A program made the position numbers and the translations under genes. From the NCBI RefSeq assembly GCF_024171765.1, contig NZ_JAMTCI010000001.1, positions 1,341,137-1,405,136 of the forward strand: a stretch of 64,000 nucleotides of DNA, written 5' to 3'. This stretch comes from Williamsia deligens. Its GTDB lineage: Bacteria > Actinomycetota > Actinomycetes > Mycobacteriales > Mycobacteriaceae. Of this stretch, positions 23,239-30,918 are shown one piece after another; position 1 is the first letter of the stretch; every line of letters starts with the position of its first letter. A model generated the notes under the pieces. The model was not told the origin of the DNA. It saw nothing but the letters and a program-made list of their open reading frames with translations, and did no database searches.

Positions 23239-24959
23239 CCACCACAGGGGTCGCGGACTGGCTCCGCACCGGACGGTCCGCGCTGGTGCCGCTCGCCGTC
23301 GTCATCGGTCTCGGCACCGGGCTGGGCGCCGTCGGTTTTCGCTACCTCATCGAGGCGATCACCTGGCTGTTCACCGGGACGTTCGACTTCTCCGACGCCG
23401 GACGCATCGGGAGTCCGCACTTCCCGGGGCTCGGCATCTGGTTCCTGCTGATCGCACCGGTGATCGCCGGCGCGCTCTACGGCCCGCTCGTCTACCGGTT
23501 CGCGCCGGAGGCCAAGGGCCACGGCGTTCCCGAGGTCATGTTCGCCGTCGCCGAGCGCGGCGGGCGCATCGCGCCGCGGGTCGCGATCGTCAAGGCAGTC
23601 GCCTCCGCGCTGTGCATCGGCGGTGGCGGGTCGGTCGGTCGGGAGGGTCCGATCGTGCAGATCGGATCGGCGCTGGGGTCGACCCTCGGGCAGTGGACGC
23701 GACTCGACGCCGAACGCCTCAAGGTGATGGTGGCGTGCGGTGCGGCGGCGGGGATCTCCGCGACGTTCAACGCGCCGCTGGCCGGCCCGTTCTTCGCCCT
23801 CGAGCTCATCCTGCGGACCTTCGCGGCCGAGTCCTTCGGCGCGGTCGTCCTGGCCAGCGTGACGGCGAGCATCGTGGCCCGCGCGATCCTCGGGGACGAG
23901 ACGTTCCTGCAACTCCCCCACTTCACCGTCGACCACCCGGCCGAGTACCTCCTCTACATCGCGCTGGGCCTCATCGTCGGCGTTCTGGGCGTGTCCTTCT
24001 CGCGTGTGCTCTACCTGATCGAGGACCTCTGCGACTGGGCGTGGCGCTGGCCGGAGTGGGCGCGCCCGATCGTGGGAGGTGTCCTGCTCGGTGGCCTGCT
24101 GCTCGGGGTGCCCCAGATGTACGGCGTCGGGTACCCGATCCTGCAGAAGGCCGTCGAAGGCCATTACGTCGTCGCCGCCCTCGTCGGCCTGCTGCTCGCG
24201 AAGATGCTCGCCACCAGCCTGACCATCGGCATCGGCGGCTCGGGTGGGGTGTTCGCACCGACGCTGTTCGTGGGCGCCATGGCGGGCAGCGCATTCGGCA
24301 TCGTCGGACACGACGTGGCGCCCGGGATCGTCGGCAACGCGGGCGCCTACGGTCTCGTCGCGATGGCCGCCGCCCTCGCCGGCGCCACCCGGGCGCCGGT
24401 CACCTCGGTCGTCATCATCTTCGAGCTCACCGGCGAGTACGGGATCATCCTCCCGCTGATGCTCGCCGTCGCGATGGCCGCCGGTGTGTCCCGGCTCATC
24501 TCCGAGGACACCATCTACACGCGAAAGCTGTTGCGGCGTGGCATCGACATCGACCGCGCGCCCGAGCGCGACCTGTTCACCGGCGTGACGGTGGCCGACG
24601 CCGCGACAGCTCCACCCGAGTCGATCGCCTCGTCGACCTCCCTCGAGGACGCGGCAGACGCTCTGGCCGGGGCCGAGCACGCGATGCTCCCGGTGATCGA
24701 CGCCCACGACGGTCGATACATCGGATGCGTCACCGCGCAGGGCGTCGCCGAGGCCCTACGGATCCCGCACGCTCGCGCGGTCACCGTCGAACAGGTCACC
24801 GCACTGCCGGACCCGGTCACCGCCGACGACCCCGTCGACACCGCACTCGACGCCCTCGCCTCCCACGGGACCACCGGGCTCCCGGTCCTCGACGCCGACC
24901 ACTCACGCGTCGTCGGCTGGATCACCCACGCCGACGTGCTGGGTGCTCTGCGCCGATAG
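23235..24959 (+). CDS. ClC-family chloride channel/transporter with CBS domains
   Basis: A 574-residue ClC protein. The ion-pathway motifs are GGGSVGREGPIVQIGSALG (containing the gating Glu of GREGP) and GGSGGVFAPTLFVGAMAG (GxFxP). About 430 membrane residues are followed by two C-terminal CBS domains (about 455-574: DAADALAGAEHAMLPVIDAHD; VDTALDALASHGTTGLPVLD). The presence of the gating Glu fits either a channel or a Cl-/H+ exchanger. CBS domains usually sense adenine nucleotides. GTG start by overlap with the VOC gene. Confidence 0.94.
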   Translation: MTTTGVADWLRTGRSALVPLAVVIGLGTGLGAVGFRYLIEAITWLFTGTFDFSDAGRIGSPHFPGLGIWFLLIAPVIAGALYGPLVYRFAPEAKGHGVPEVMFAVAERGGRIAPRVAIVKAVASALCIGGGGSVGREGPIVQIGSALGSTLGQWTRLDAERLKVMVACGAAAGISATFNAPLAGPFFALELILRTFAAESFGAVVLASVTASIVARAILGDETFLQLPHFTVDHPAEYLLYIALGLIVGVLGVSFSRVLYLIEDLCDWAWRWPEWARPIVGGVLLGGLLLGVPQMYGVGYPILQKAVEGHYVVAALVGLLLAKMLATSLTIGIGGSGGVFAPTLFVGAMAGSAFGIVGHDVAPGIVGNAGAYGLVAMAAALAGATRAPVTSVVIIFELTGEYGIILPLMLAVAMAAGVSRLISEDTIYTRKLLRRGIDIDRAPERDLFTGVTVADAATAPPESIASSTSLEDAADALAGAEHAMLPVIDAHDGRYIGCVTAQGVAEALRIPHARAVTVEQVTALPDPVTADDPVDTALDALASHGTTGLPVLDADHSRVVGWITHADVLGALRR

Positions 24960-25021
24960 GCGACGGTCCGCCGCCCGGTCTGGTACAGCTGTACGGGCCA
25001 CCCCTCGGACACAGGAGACCC

Positions 25022-25438
25022 ATGCGCAGCTGGACCCGACCCCTGACCGCCCTCGTCGCGACGGCCTGCGCCGCAGCCGGACTCGTCGCCGGCGTCTCGT
25101 CGGCATCGGCCATCCCCGCCCGTCCGGATCTGGTGGTGTCGTTGCCGGAGCTGGGTCCGCGGAACTACCCGCCGCAGGTGCCGTTCGTCGTGCGGATCGC
25201 CAACCGCGGCGCCGCCACCGCCACGAACATCGCGGTGTCGGTGTCCGGCATCCCGCCGACCGCGAGCGACGGCTTCACCATCGAGTCGATCCGACCCGGG
25301 CAGACGTTCACCGTCCACACCCGCAGCCTGCTCGGACGCTTCTACATCGGACAGTCGACCGTCACCGCACGGGAGGTCGAGCGCGACGCGAACCCGGCGA
25401 ACAACTCCATCACCGGATTCCGCTTCCTCGTCGGCTGA
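25022..25438 (+). CDS. Secreted CARDB-domain protein
   Basis: A 138-residue protein. Residues 1-31 form a Sec signal peptide (RPLTALVATACAAAGLVAG, cleavage near ASA-IPARP). The rest is one immunoglobulin-like CARDB domain (PDLVVSLPELGPRNYPPQVP; VRIANRGAATATNIAVSV; DANPANNSITGF). Such domains mediate extracellular adhesion or stabilise envelope proteins. The ATG at 25022 follows an aggagac site. A strong terminator follows at 25452. Confidence 0.85.
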   Translation: MRSWTRPLTALVATACAAAGLVAGVSSASAIPARPDLVVSLPELGPRNYPPQVPFVVRIANRGAATATNIAVSVSGIPPTASDGFTIESIRPGQTFTVHTRSLLGRFYIGQSTVTAREVERDANPANNSITGFRFLVG

Positions 25439-25451
25439 GACGAGAACAGAC

Positions 25452-25488
25452 GAGGCGATCCCTCCCGCTGAGCGGAAGGGATCGCCTC
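25452..25488. terminator. Strong hairpin terminator (bidirectional)
   Basis: A perfect 12-bp stem (GAGGCGATCCCT paired with AGGGATCGCCTC) with a 13-nt loop. It lies between the CARDB gene stop (25438) and the convergent pntB stop (25508). It is GC-rich without a clear U tail, as is common in actinomycetes. Confidence 0.85.
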
Positions 25489-25507
25489 GACTGTGTGAGC
25501 GGGTGAC

Positions 25508-27031
25508 TCAGAGCGCCTTGAGTTCCTCGATGACCTCGCCGACCGACTTCTTGGCGTCGCCGAAGAGCATCGACGTGCCGGAGGCGCCGAACAGCGGGTT
25601 GTCGATGCCGGCGTAGCCCGACGACATCGACCGCTTGAGCACGATCACCGACCGCGCCTCGTCGACGTTCAGGATCGGCATGCCGTGGATGGGCGAACTC
25701 GGGTCGTTGCGGGCCGCGGGGTTGGTGACGTCGTTGGCGCCGATGACGATGGCGACGTCGGTGCGGCTGAACTCGCCGTTGATGTCGTCCATCTCCTTCA
25801 TGGCGTCGTACTCGACGTCGGCCTCGGCCAGCAGCACGTTCATGTGCCCGGGCATGCGACCCGCGACCGGGTGGATCGCGTACTTGACCTCGACGCCCTT
25901 GCCCTCGAGCAGGGTCGCCATCTCCTTCACCGCGTGCTGCGCCTGCGCGACCGCCAGCCCGTAGCCGGGAACCACGATCACCTGGTTGGCGTAGGCCATC
26001 TGGATGGCCGCATCGGCCGCGGACGTCGCCTTGACGGTGCCGCCCTCACCCGCGGGCCCGGCCGCGGCGGTCGCGCCGCCACCGAACGAGCCGAACACGA
26101 TGGCGGGGATCGAGCGGTTCATGGCCTTGGCCATGAGGTTGGTGAGGATCGACCCCGAGGCGCCGACGATCATGCCGGCGACGATCAGGGCGGTGTTGTC
26201 CAGCGCGATACCCGCTGCAGCGGCGGACAACCCGGTCATGGCGTTCAGCAGCGAGATCACGACGGGCATGTCGGCGCCACCGATGGGCAGCACCACGAAC
26301 AGTCCCATCACGCCGGCCGCGATCAGCAGGCCGACGATCCACCAGACGCTGGCGCCGCCACCGCTGGTGGCCTGAACGCCGAGGAAGATCGCGATGCCGA
26401 TCGACAGGGCGAGCAGGACCATGTTCGCGAGCTGGAACAGCTTGGCGTTGCCGACGAAGACCTTCTCGATGCCCTTGGGCAGGACCTCCTGCAGCTTTGA
26501 GAACGCGATCAGCGAGCCCCAGAACGAGATCGAGCCGATGATCGCCGCGATGAGCGACCCGACGACGAGCGGCGAGGCCGGCTGCTTGTCGCCGAACTCG
26601 GAGAAGCCCGACGTCTCGATGAACTCCGACCACGCGATCAGGGCGACCGTGCCGCCGCCGACGCCGTTGAACAGCGCGACCAGCTGCGGCATCGCCGTCA
26701 TCTTGGTCTTGAGCGCGGGCGGGATGCCCAGCGCGACACCGAGGACCAGGCCGACGGCGATGAGGATCCAGTTGATGGTCGGGACCTCGACACGGCCGAT
26801 CCCGCCGTCGCCGCGCGCGCCCTCGTTCCAGACGTAGAGCAGGGTGGCCGCGACCGCGATGCCCATGCCGACGGCGGCGATCCAGTTGCCGCGCACAGCG
26901 GTCTTCGGACCGGTCAGTCCCGAGAGGCCGTAGATGAACAGGCCGAACGCGAGGATGTACAGCGCGGTGACGCCGTAGGACACGCCCTGGTTCGGCGCAT
27001 GGCTGCTGACGAATGCGAGATCGACGGTCAC
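25508..27031 (-). CDS. pntB: NAD(P) transhydrogenase subunit beta
   Basis: A 507-residue PntB. The N-terminal two thirds holds the membrane domain (about nine helices). The C-terminal domain III binds NADP(H): VVPGYGLAVAQAQHAVKEM, then GRMPGHMNVLLAEADVEYD and VIGANDVTNPAARNDPSSPI. It couples hydride transfer between NAD(H) and NADP(H) to proton translocation. Its GTG overlaps the stop of the membrane subunit gene, and it is the last gene of the pnt operon. Confidence 0.97.
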   Translation of the reverse strand: MTVDLAFVSSHAPNQGVSYGVTALYILAFGLFIYGLSGLTGPKTAVRGNWIAAVGMGIAVAATLLYVWNEGARGDGGIGRVEVPTINWILIAVGLVLGVALGIPPALKTKMTAMPQLVALFNGVGGGTVALIAWSEFIETSGFSEFGDKQPASPLVVGSLIAAIIGSISFWGSLIAFSKLQEVLPKGIEKVFVGNAKLFQLANMVLLALSIGIAIFLGVQATSGGGASVWWIVGLLIAAGVMGLFVVLPIGGADMPVVISLLNAMTGLSAAAAGIALDNTALIVAGMIVGASGSILTNLMAKAMNRSIPAIVFGSFGGGATAAAGPAGEGGTVKATSAADAAIQMAYANQVIVVPGYGLAVAQAQHAVKEMATLLEGKGVEVKYAIHPVAGRMPGHMNVLLAEADVEYDAMKEMDDINGEFSRTDVAIVIGANDVTNPAARNDPSSPIHGMPILNVDEARSVIVLKRSMSSGYAGIDNPLFGASGTSMLFGDAKKSVGEVIEELKAL

Positions 27032-27333
27032 TTGCCGACCTCCTTCTTGCCCTTGAACATCCCGAGCATGCGGTCGGTGACGGCGAAGCCGCCGATGACG
27101 TTCAGGGTGCCGAACACCAGCGCGACGAACGCGATGATGCGCACGCCCCAGTTGGCGTCGGCGGGCAGCGCACCGAGGACCACGAGCGCGCCGAGCACGA
27201 CGATGCCGTGGATGGCGTTGGTGCCCGACATCAGCGGCGTGTGCAGGGTGTTGGGCACCTTGGAGATGACGGCGAAGCCCACGAACCCGGCCAGGACCAG
27301 GATCGCGAGGTTCGCGAGTAGACCGGTGTACAT
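27028..27333 (-). CDS. pntAB: NAD(P) transhydrogenase subunit alpha, membrane part
   Basis: A 101-residue protein with three hydrophobic helices (LLANLAILVLAGFVGFAVIS; NAIHGIVVLGALVVLGAL; IIAFVALVFGTLNVIGGFAV). This is the small membrane segment that in enteric PntA is fused to the soluble domain; here it is a separate gene, as in other split-PntA bacteria. ATG at 27333 overlaps the upstream stop (ATGA); its own stop overlaps pntB. Confidence 0.95.
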   Translation of the reverse strand: MYTGLLANLAILVLAGFVGFAVISKVPNTLHTPLMSGTNAIHGIVVLGALVVLGALPADANWGVRIIAFVALVFGTLNVIGGFAVTDRMLGMFKGKKEVGK

Positions 27334-28412
27334 CAGGCGTCCGCCTCTCGGGTCACGCACGACTTCGCCAGCACCTCGTCGGAGAAATCCGGTGCGATGG
27401 CGCCGTTCTCGTCGAGCATCAGCTCGATGAGGGCGAGGAGATTCTTGGAGTAGAGCTCGCTGGCGTGCTCGGGCATGCCGGCGGGGAGGTTGAGCGGCGA
27501 GCAGATGGTGACGTCGTGCTTGACGACGTCCTGCCCGGGCTCGGTGAGTTCGCAGTTGCCGCCGGTCTCGCCGGCGAGGTCGACGATGACGCTGCCGGGC
27601 TTCATGCCCTCGACGGCGGCGGCGGTCACCAGTCGCGGAGCGGGACGCCCCGGGACCAGCGCGGTCGTGATGACCACGTCGAATCCCTTGATCGCGTCCT
27701 CGAGTGCCTTCTGCTGCTGCGCGCGCTCGTCCTCGGTGAGCTCGCGGGCGTAGCCGCCCTCACCGGCGGCGTCGATGCCGAGGTCCAGCCACTGCGCACC
27801 GACCGACTTCACCTGCTCGGCGACCTCGGGACGCACGTCGTATCCGGTGGTGCGGGCGCCGAGACGCTTGGCGGTGGCCAGCGCCTGCAGCCCCGCGACG
27901 CCGACACCGAGGATCAGTGCGGTCGCGGGCTTCACCGTGCCTGCGGCGGTGGTCAGCATCGGGAAGTAGCGCGTGGACTTCTCCGCCGCGAGGATCACGG
28001 CCTTGTAGCCGGACACGTTGCCCTGCGAGCTGAGCGCGTCCATCGCCTGGGCGCGCGAGATGCGCGGGATGGCCTCCACCGCGAACGCCTGCACACCGGC
28101 GGACTTCAGCGCACCGATCTGGTTCTCCTGGTTGCGCGGGGCCAGGAACCCGATGAGCGTCTGCCCCGAGTGGAGCTTGCCCACCTCGTCGTCCGTGGGG
28201 GCCACGACCTTCACCACCACGTCGGCCGACCACGCGTCACCGATGGTGGCGCCGGCCTCGGAGTAGAGCTGATCGGGGATGAGCGCCTGCTCCCCCGCAC
28301 CGGACTCGACGATGACGTCGACTCCCTTGTTGACCAACGTCGCGACGACCTTGGGTACGAGCGCGACTCTGCGCTCTCCCTCGGCCACCTCCCGCACGAC
28401 ACCGACACTCAT
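27333..28412 (-). CDS. pntAA: NAD(P) transhydrogenase subunit alpha, soluble part
   Basis: A 359-residue NAD(H)-binding domain I with alanine-dehydrogenase-like fold. It has VGVVREVAEGERRVALVPKV at the N-terminus, TALILGVGVAGLQALATAKR (nucleotide-binding GxGxxG) and RPEVAEQVKSVGAQWLDL. I use the ATG at 28412 rather than GTG at 28418. First gene of the pntAA-pntAB-pntB operon, supplying NADPH under proton-motive force. Divergent from OhrR, with 177 bp between starts. Confidence 0.96.
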   Translation of the reverse strand: MSVGVVREVAEGERRVALVPKVVATLVNKGVDVIVESGAGEQALIPDQLYSEAGATIGDAWSADVVVKVVAPTDDEVGKLHSGQTLIGFLAPRNQENQIGALKSAGVQAFAVEAIPRISRAQAMDALSSQGNVSGYKAVILAAEKSTRYFPMLTTAAGTVKPATALILGVGVAGLQALATAKRLGARTTGYDVRPEVAEQVKSVGAQWLDLGIDAAGEGGYARELTEDERAQQQKALEDAIKGFDVVITTALVPGRPAPRLVTAAAVEGMKPGSVIVDLAGETGGNCELTEPGQDVVKHDVTICSPLNLPAGMPEHASELYSKNLLALIELMLDENGAIAPDFSDEVLAKSCVTREADA

Positions 28413-28552
28413 GGACACACCTGTTTCTCACATACCGCGGACGCGATGGACACACCCGTTCGACACGTCGGGGGTCCCCCGAGCCGACGGGATCAGTGCG
28501 TACGGCCGCGATCGGCGGCCGAGGTTGCAAGGAACATAGCATGATGCAGAAC

Positions 28553-28572
28553 ACTGTTCGTGCACTAACAGT
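28553..28572. promoter_or_regulatory. Candidate OhrR operator
   Basis: ACTGTT-N8-AACAGT, a perfect 6-bp inverted repeat 17 bp upstream of the OhrR ATG in the region shared with the divergent pntAA promoter. Its AT-rich arms stand out from the surrounding DNA, as MarR/OhrR boxes often do. Confidence 0.5.
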
Positions 28573-28589
28573 TCGCGTACGATCCATAT

Positions 28590-29051
28590 ATGCCCACGAC
28601 AACTGCGCAGGACGACGATCTCCTCGCCCTGGACCGCCAACTCTGTTTCGCGTTGGCCGTCACCAACAGGACGGTCCTGACCGTCTACCGCCCCCTGCTC
28701 GAACCCCTCGGCCTGACGCACCCGCAGTACCTGGTGATGTTGGCGCTGTGGGAGCAGTCGCCGCGGTCGGTGCGATCGATCGGCGAGGCACTGGTCCTCG
28801 ACTCGCCCACCATGTCGCCTCTCCTGAAGCGGCTCGAGGCGATGGGGCTGGTCACGCGCCGGCGGTCCGACGTCGACGAGCGCAGGCTCGACGTCGCGCT
28901 CACCGATGCCGGACTGGCGCTGCGTGAGGAGGCGAAGGCGATCCCGCCCGCGGTCATCGACCGCCTCGGCGTCTCGATCGCCGAGCTCGAACGACTGCGC
29001 GACGTGCTCTGGGGCCTCAACCGTGCAGCGACGGCCGGAGCCCCCGAATGA
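28590..29051 (+). CDS. ohrR: OhrR-type MarR-family peroxide sensor
   Basis: A 153-residue MarR-family repressor with the OhrR signature. LDRQLCFALAV contains C19, the peroxidatic cysteine position, followed by YRPLLEPLGLTHPQYLVMLA. The wing is RRSDVDERRLDVALTDAG. OhrR represses an organic-hydroperoxide reductase gene until oxidised. No ohr lies next to it; the neighbours are pntAA (divergent) and a DUF5313 gene whose ATG overlaps the ohrR stop. The first residues after M are polar; ATG at 28590 gives the usual family length. Confidence 0.88.
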   Translation: MPTTTAQDDDLLALDRQLCFALAVTNRTVLTVYRPLLEPLGLTHPQYLVMLALWEQSPRSVRSIGEALVLDSPTMSPLLKRLEAMGLVTRRRSDVDERRLDVALTDAGLALREEAKAIPPAVIDRLGVSIAELERLRDVLWGLNRAATAGAPE

Positions 29052-29437
29052 GCGCGCGCAGGCGGCCGAACCCCGTGCAGTGGGTCGGCTACGCCTTCGG
29101 CCGTCGACTGCCCGACAGCATGCAGGACTGGGTGCGCGAGGACCTGACCGGTCGCAACTCCTACGTCCGCCACCTGGTGCGCGGCATGGTGCCGTTCGTC
29201 CCGATCTTCGTGGTGTTCATGCTCTTCCCCGGCCCGTGGTGGCTACGGGCGCAGATGGTCGCGCTCGGCCTGGTCCTGGGACTCATCTACTCCGCGGCGT
29301 ACATGAAGCAGAACCGCGCCCACCGACTCGACAAGCACGGCCTCGACCCCGACCTGAAGCCCGCACGGCAGCAGGCGCAGGACGATCGGGCGCGCACCGA
29401 GTACGAGAGGCTCTACCGGTCGGGTCCGCAGTCCTGA
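29048..29437 (+). CDS. DUF5313 membrane protein
   Basis: A 129-residue actinobacterial protein. The conserved start RPNPVQWVGYAFGRRLPDS is followed by two hydrophobic helices (about 45-62 and 66-88) and a charged C-terminal tail with an AYMKQNRAHRLDKHGL segment. Function unknown. The ATG overlaps the ohrR stop (ATGA), implying joint expression and perhaps peroxide-linked control. Confidence 0.85.
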   Translation: MSARRRPNPVQWVGYAFGRRLPDSMQDWVREDLTGRNSYVRHLVRGMVPFVPIFVVFMLFPGPWWLRAQMVALGLVLGLIYSAAYMKQNRAHRLDKHGLDPDLKPARQQAQDDRARTEYERLYRSGPQS

Positions 29438-29448
29438 CGCAGGTCGCG

Positions 29449-30267
29449 TCAGATGGTGACGGCGGCGAGCACCTCGCCCGTGGGTTGCGGTGATCCGCCC
29501 TCGGGCTCCTCGGTCATCCCGATCGTGCGGGAGTCGGCGAGACCGGTGATGACCACCGGCGCCTGTGCGCTGACCTCCGTGACGAGACCGGCCGACCGCG
29601 GCGAGTGGGCGTTGCCGATCAGCCACAGCTGGTAGGCGCGTTCGGTCGGCGGCTGCTGGGCGCCCTCGAGGAGCACCACGGCGGTGTCGGCGCTGCGGGA
29701 CGACGCGACGACCACGGTCCCCGGCATGCCCGTCATCTGGGTGCGGTGCACCTCGGCGTCGGGGCGGCTCATGACCGACTGCAGCTGTGCCATCTGGTCG
29801 GACTGTGCGATCGACGGTGGAGGGTTGTCGGAGGTGACCGTCGAACGCCCGATCAGGACCCCACCCACCACGAGGATGAGCGCGGCGGCGGCCGACGACA
29901 TCGCCACGGCGATGCGGCGACGTCGCGAGCGTCGGGCGGCGAGCTCGTCGACGACGACCGGGGCCGCGCCGGATCCGGTGGCAGCAGGTCGGGGGTCGGA
30001 GCCGACACGGGCGTCGAGCGACGACAGGACACCGGCGCGGACCTCGGCCCGCGGTGCGAACTCGTACTCCGCAGCCCAGCGTGCGACCGCCTCGCGGGTC
30101 CCGCGGATCTCGGCGACGGCGCGCCGCCGGTGGATCGCGTCGACGACCGCCAACGACTCCTCGAACGCGCGCATCTCGTCGGCCGGGAGCGCGTCGATCG
30201 CGTAGAGCTCCAGCAGGTCGTCGACCATCCGCCCCGCGTCCTCGCGTGCGGTCTCGTCAGACATCAT
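29449..30267 (-). CDS. rskA: Anti-sigma-K factor RskA
   Basis: A 272-residue single-pass membrane anti-sigma factor. The N-terminal zinc-less anti-sigma domain (about 1-90) includes LLELYAIDALPADEMRAFEE, then one transmembrane helix at about 119-141 (RRIAVAMSSAAAALILVVGG) and an extracytoplasmic RskA domain ending with conserved PTERAYQLWLIG. It holds SigK inactive until regulated proteolysis. Its start overlaps the sigK stop by 11 bp, which is the standard pairing. Confidence 0.93.
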   Translation of the reverse strand: MMSDETAREDAGRMVDDLLELYAIDALPADEMRAFEESLAVVDAIHRRRAVAEIRGTREAVARWAAEYEFAPRAEVRAGVLSSLDARVGSDPRPAATGSGAAPVVVDELAARRSRRRRIAVAMSSAAAALILVVGGVLIGRSTVTSDNPPPSIAQSDQMAQLQSVMSRPDAEVHRTQMTGMPGTVVVASSRSADTAVVLLEGAQQPPTERAYQLWLIGNAHSPRSAGLVTEVSAQAPVVITGLADSRTIGMTEEPEGGSPQPTGEVLAAVTI

Positions 30268-30886
30268 CGGAGGAGTCCAGACAGTTCTTGAGACGTTTCA
30301 ACCCGTCGCGGATGCGTGACTTCACCGTGGGCAGAGCCGCATCGAGCCGCTCGGCCACCTGCGGGTAGCTGAGACCGCCGTAGTACGACAGCTCGATGCT
30401 CTCCCGCTGCGTGTCGGTGAGAGTCCCCAGGCACAACATCACCGCGCGCCTGTCCTCCCTCGTGATCACCGAGTCGACCACCTGATCGGTCTCGATCGTC
30501 GCGGTCGAGACCGAGTACTCGACCCCACGCCTCGTCGACGCCTCCTCCGACCGCACCCGGTCGACGGCTCGTCGGTGACCGATGGTCAACATCCACGAGA
30601 CGACCGACCCCATGTCGGAGCGGTACTTGCCGGCGTTCTGCCAGACCTGCAGGTAGACCTCCTGCAACGTCTCCTCGGCGTAGCCCGGGTCGCGCAACAC
30701 GCGCTTGATCAGACCGAAGACGCGGGAGCTGGTGGCGTCGTACAGGGCCGCGAACGCCGCACGATCCCCCTCGGCCACTCGTTCCACCAGGGCGACGAGG
30801 CCCGCGGGATCCGGTGGTCCAGCTGCTGGTGTCGCGGCCTCCGGTGTGGTCTCCGGCGGCGACTGCGCTGCGGGACGGTCGATCAC
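30257..30886 (-). CDS. sigK: ECF sigma factor SigK
   Basis: A 209-residue ECF sigma factor. Region 2 is about 35-105 (AFAALYDATSSRVFGLIKRV; ETLQEVYLQVWQNAGKYRSD; MLTIGHRRAVDRVRSE). Region 4 is about 145-200 (TLTDTQRESIELSYYGGLSY). The proline/alanine-rich N-terminus of about 25 residues looks disordered. GTG at 30886 is used because an in-frame stop lies just upstream. Overlap with rskA, the molybdopterin oxidoreductase upstream and a fasciclin lipoprotein next door identify it as SigK, whose mycobacterial regulon includes fasciclin antigens MPT70/MPT83. Confidence 0.93.
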   Translation of the reverse strand: MIDRPAAQSPPETTPEAATPAAGPPDPAGLVALVERVAEGDRAAFAALYDATSSRVFGLIKRVLRDPGYAEETLQEVYLQVWQNAGKYRSDMGSVVSWMLTIGHRRAVDRVRSEEASTRRGVEYSVSTATIETDQVVDSVITREDRRAVMLCLGTLTDTQRESIELSYYGGLSYPQVAERLDAALPTVKSRIRDGLKRLKNCLDSSDDV

Positions 30887-30918
30887 AGAGACGACAGTAG
30901 CGTGTCATGGTCATCCTC

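Noticed and set aside
22899-24707. 602-codon minus-strand frame opposite the ClC gene
   Set aside because: Antisense shadow; His/Asp/Glu/Arg-rich and without any motif.
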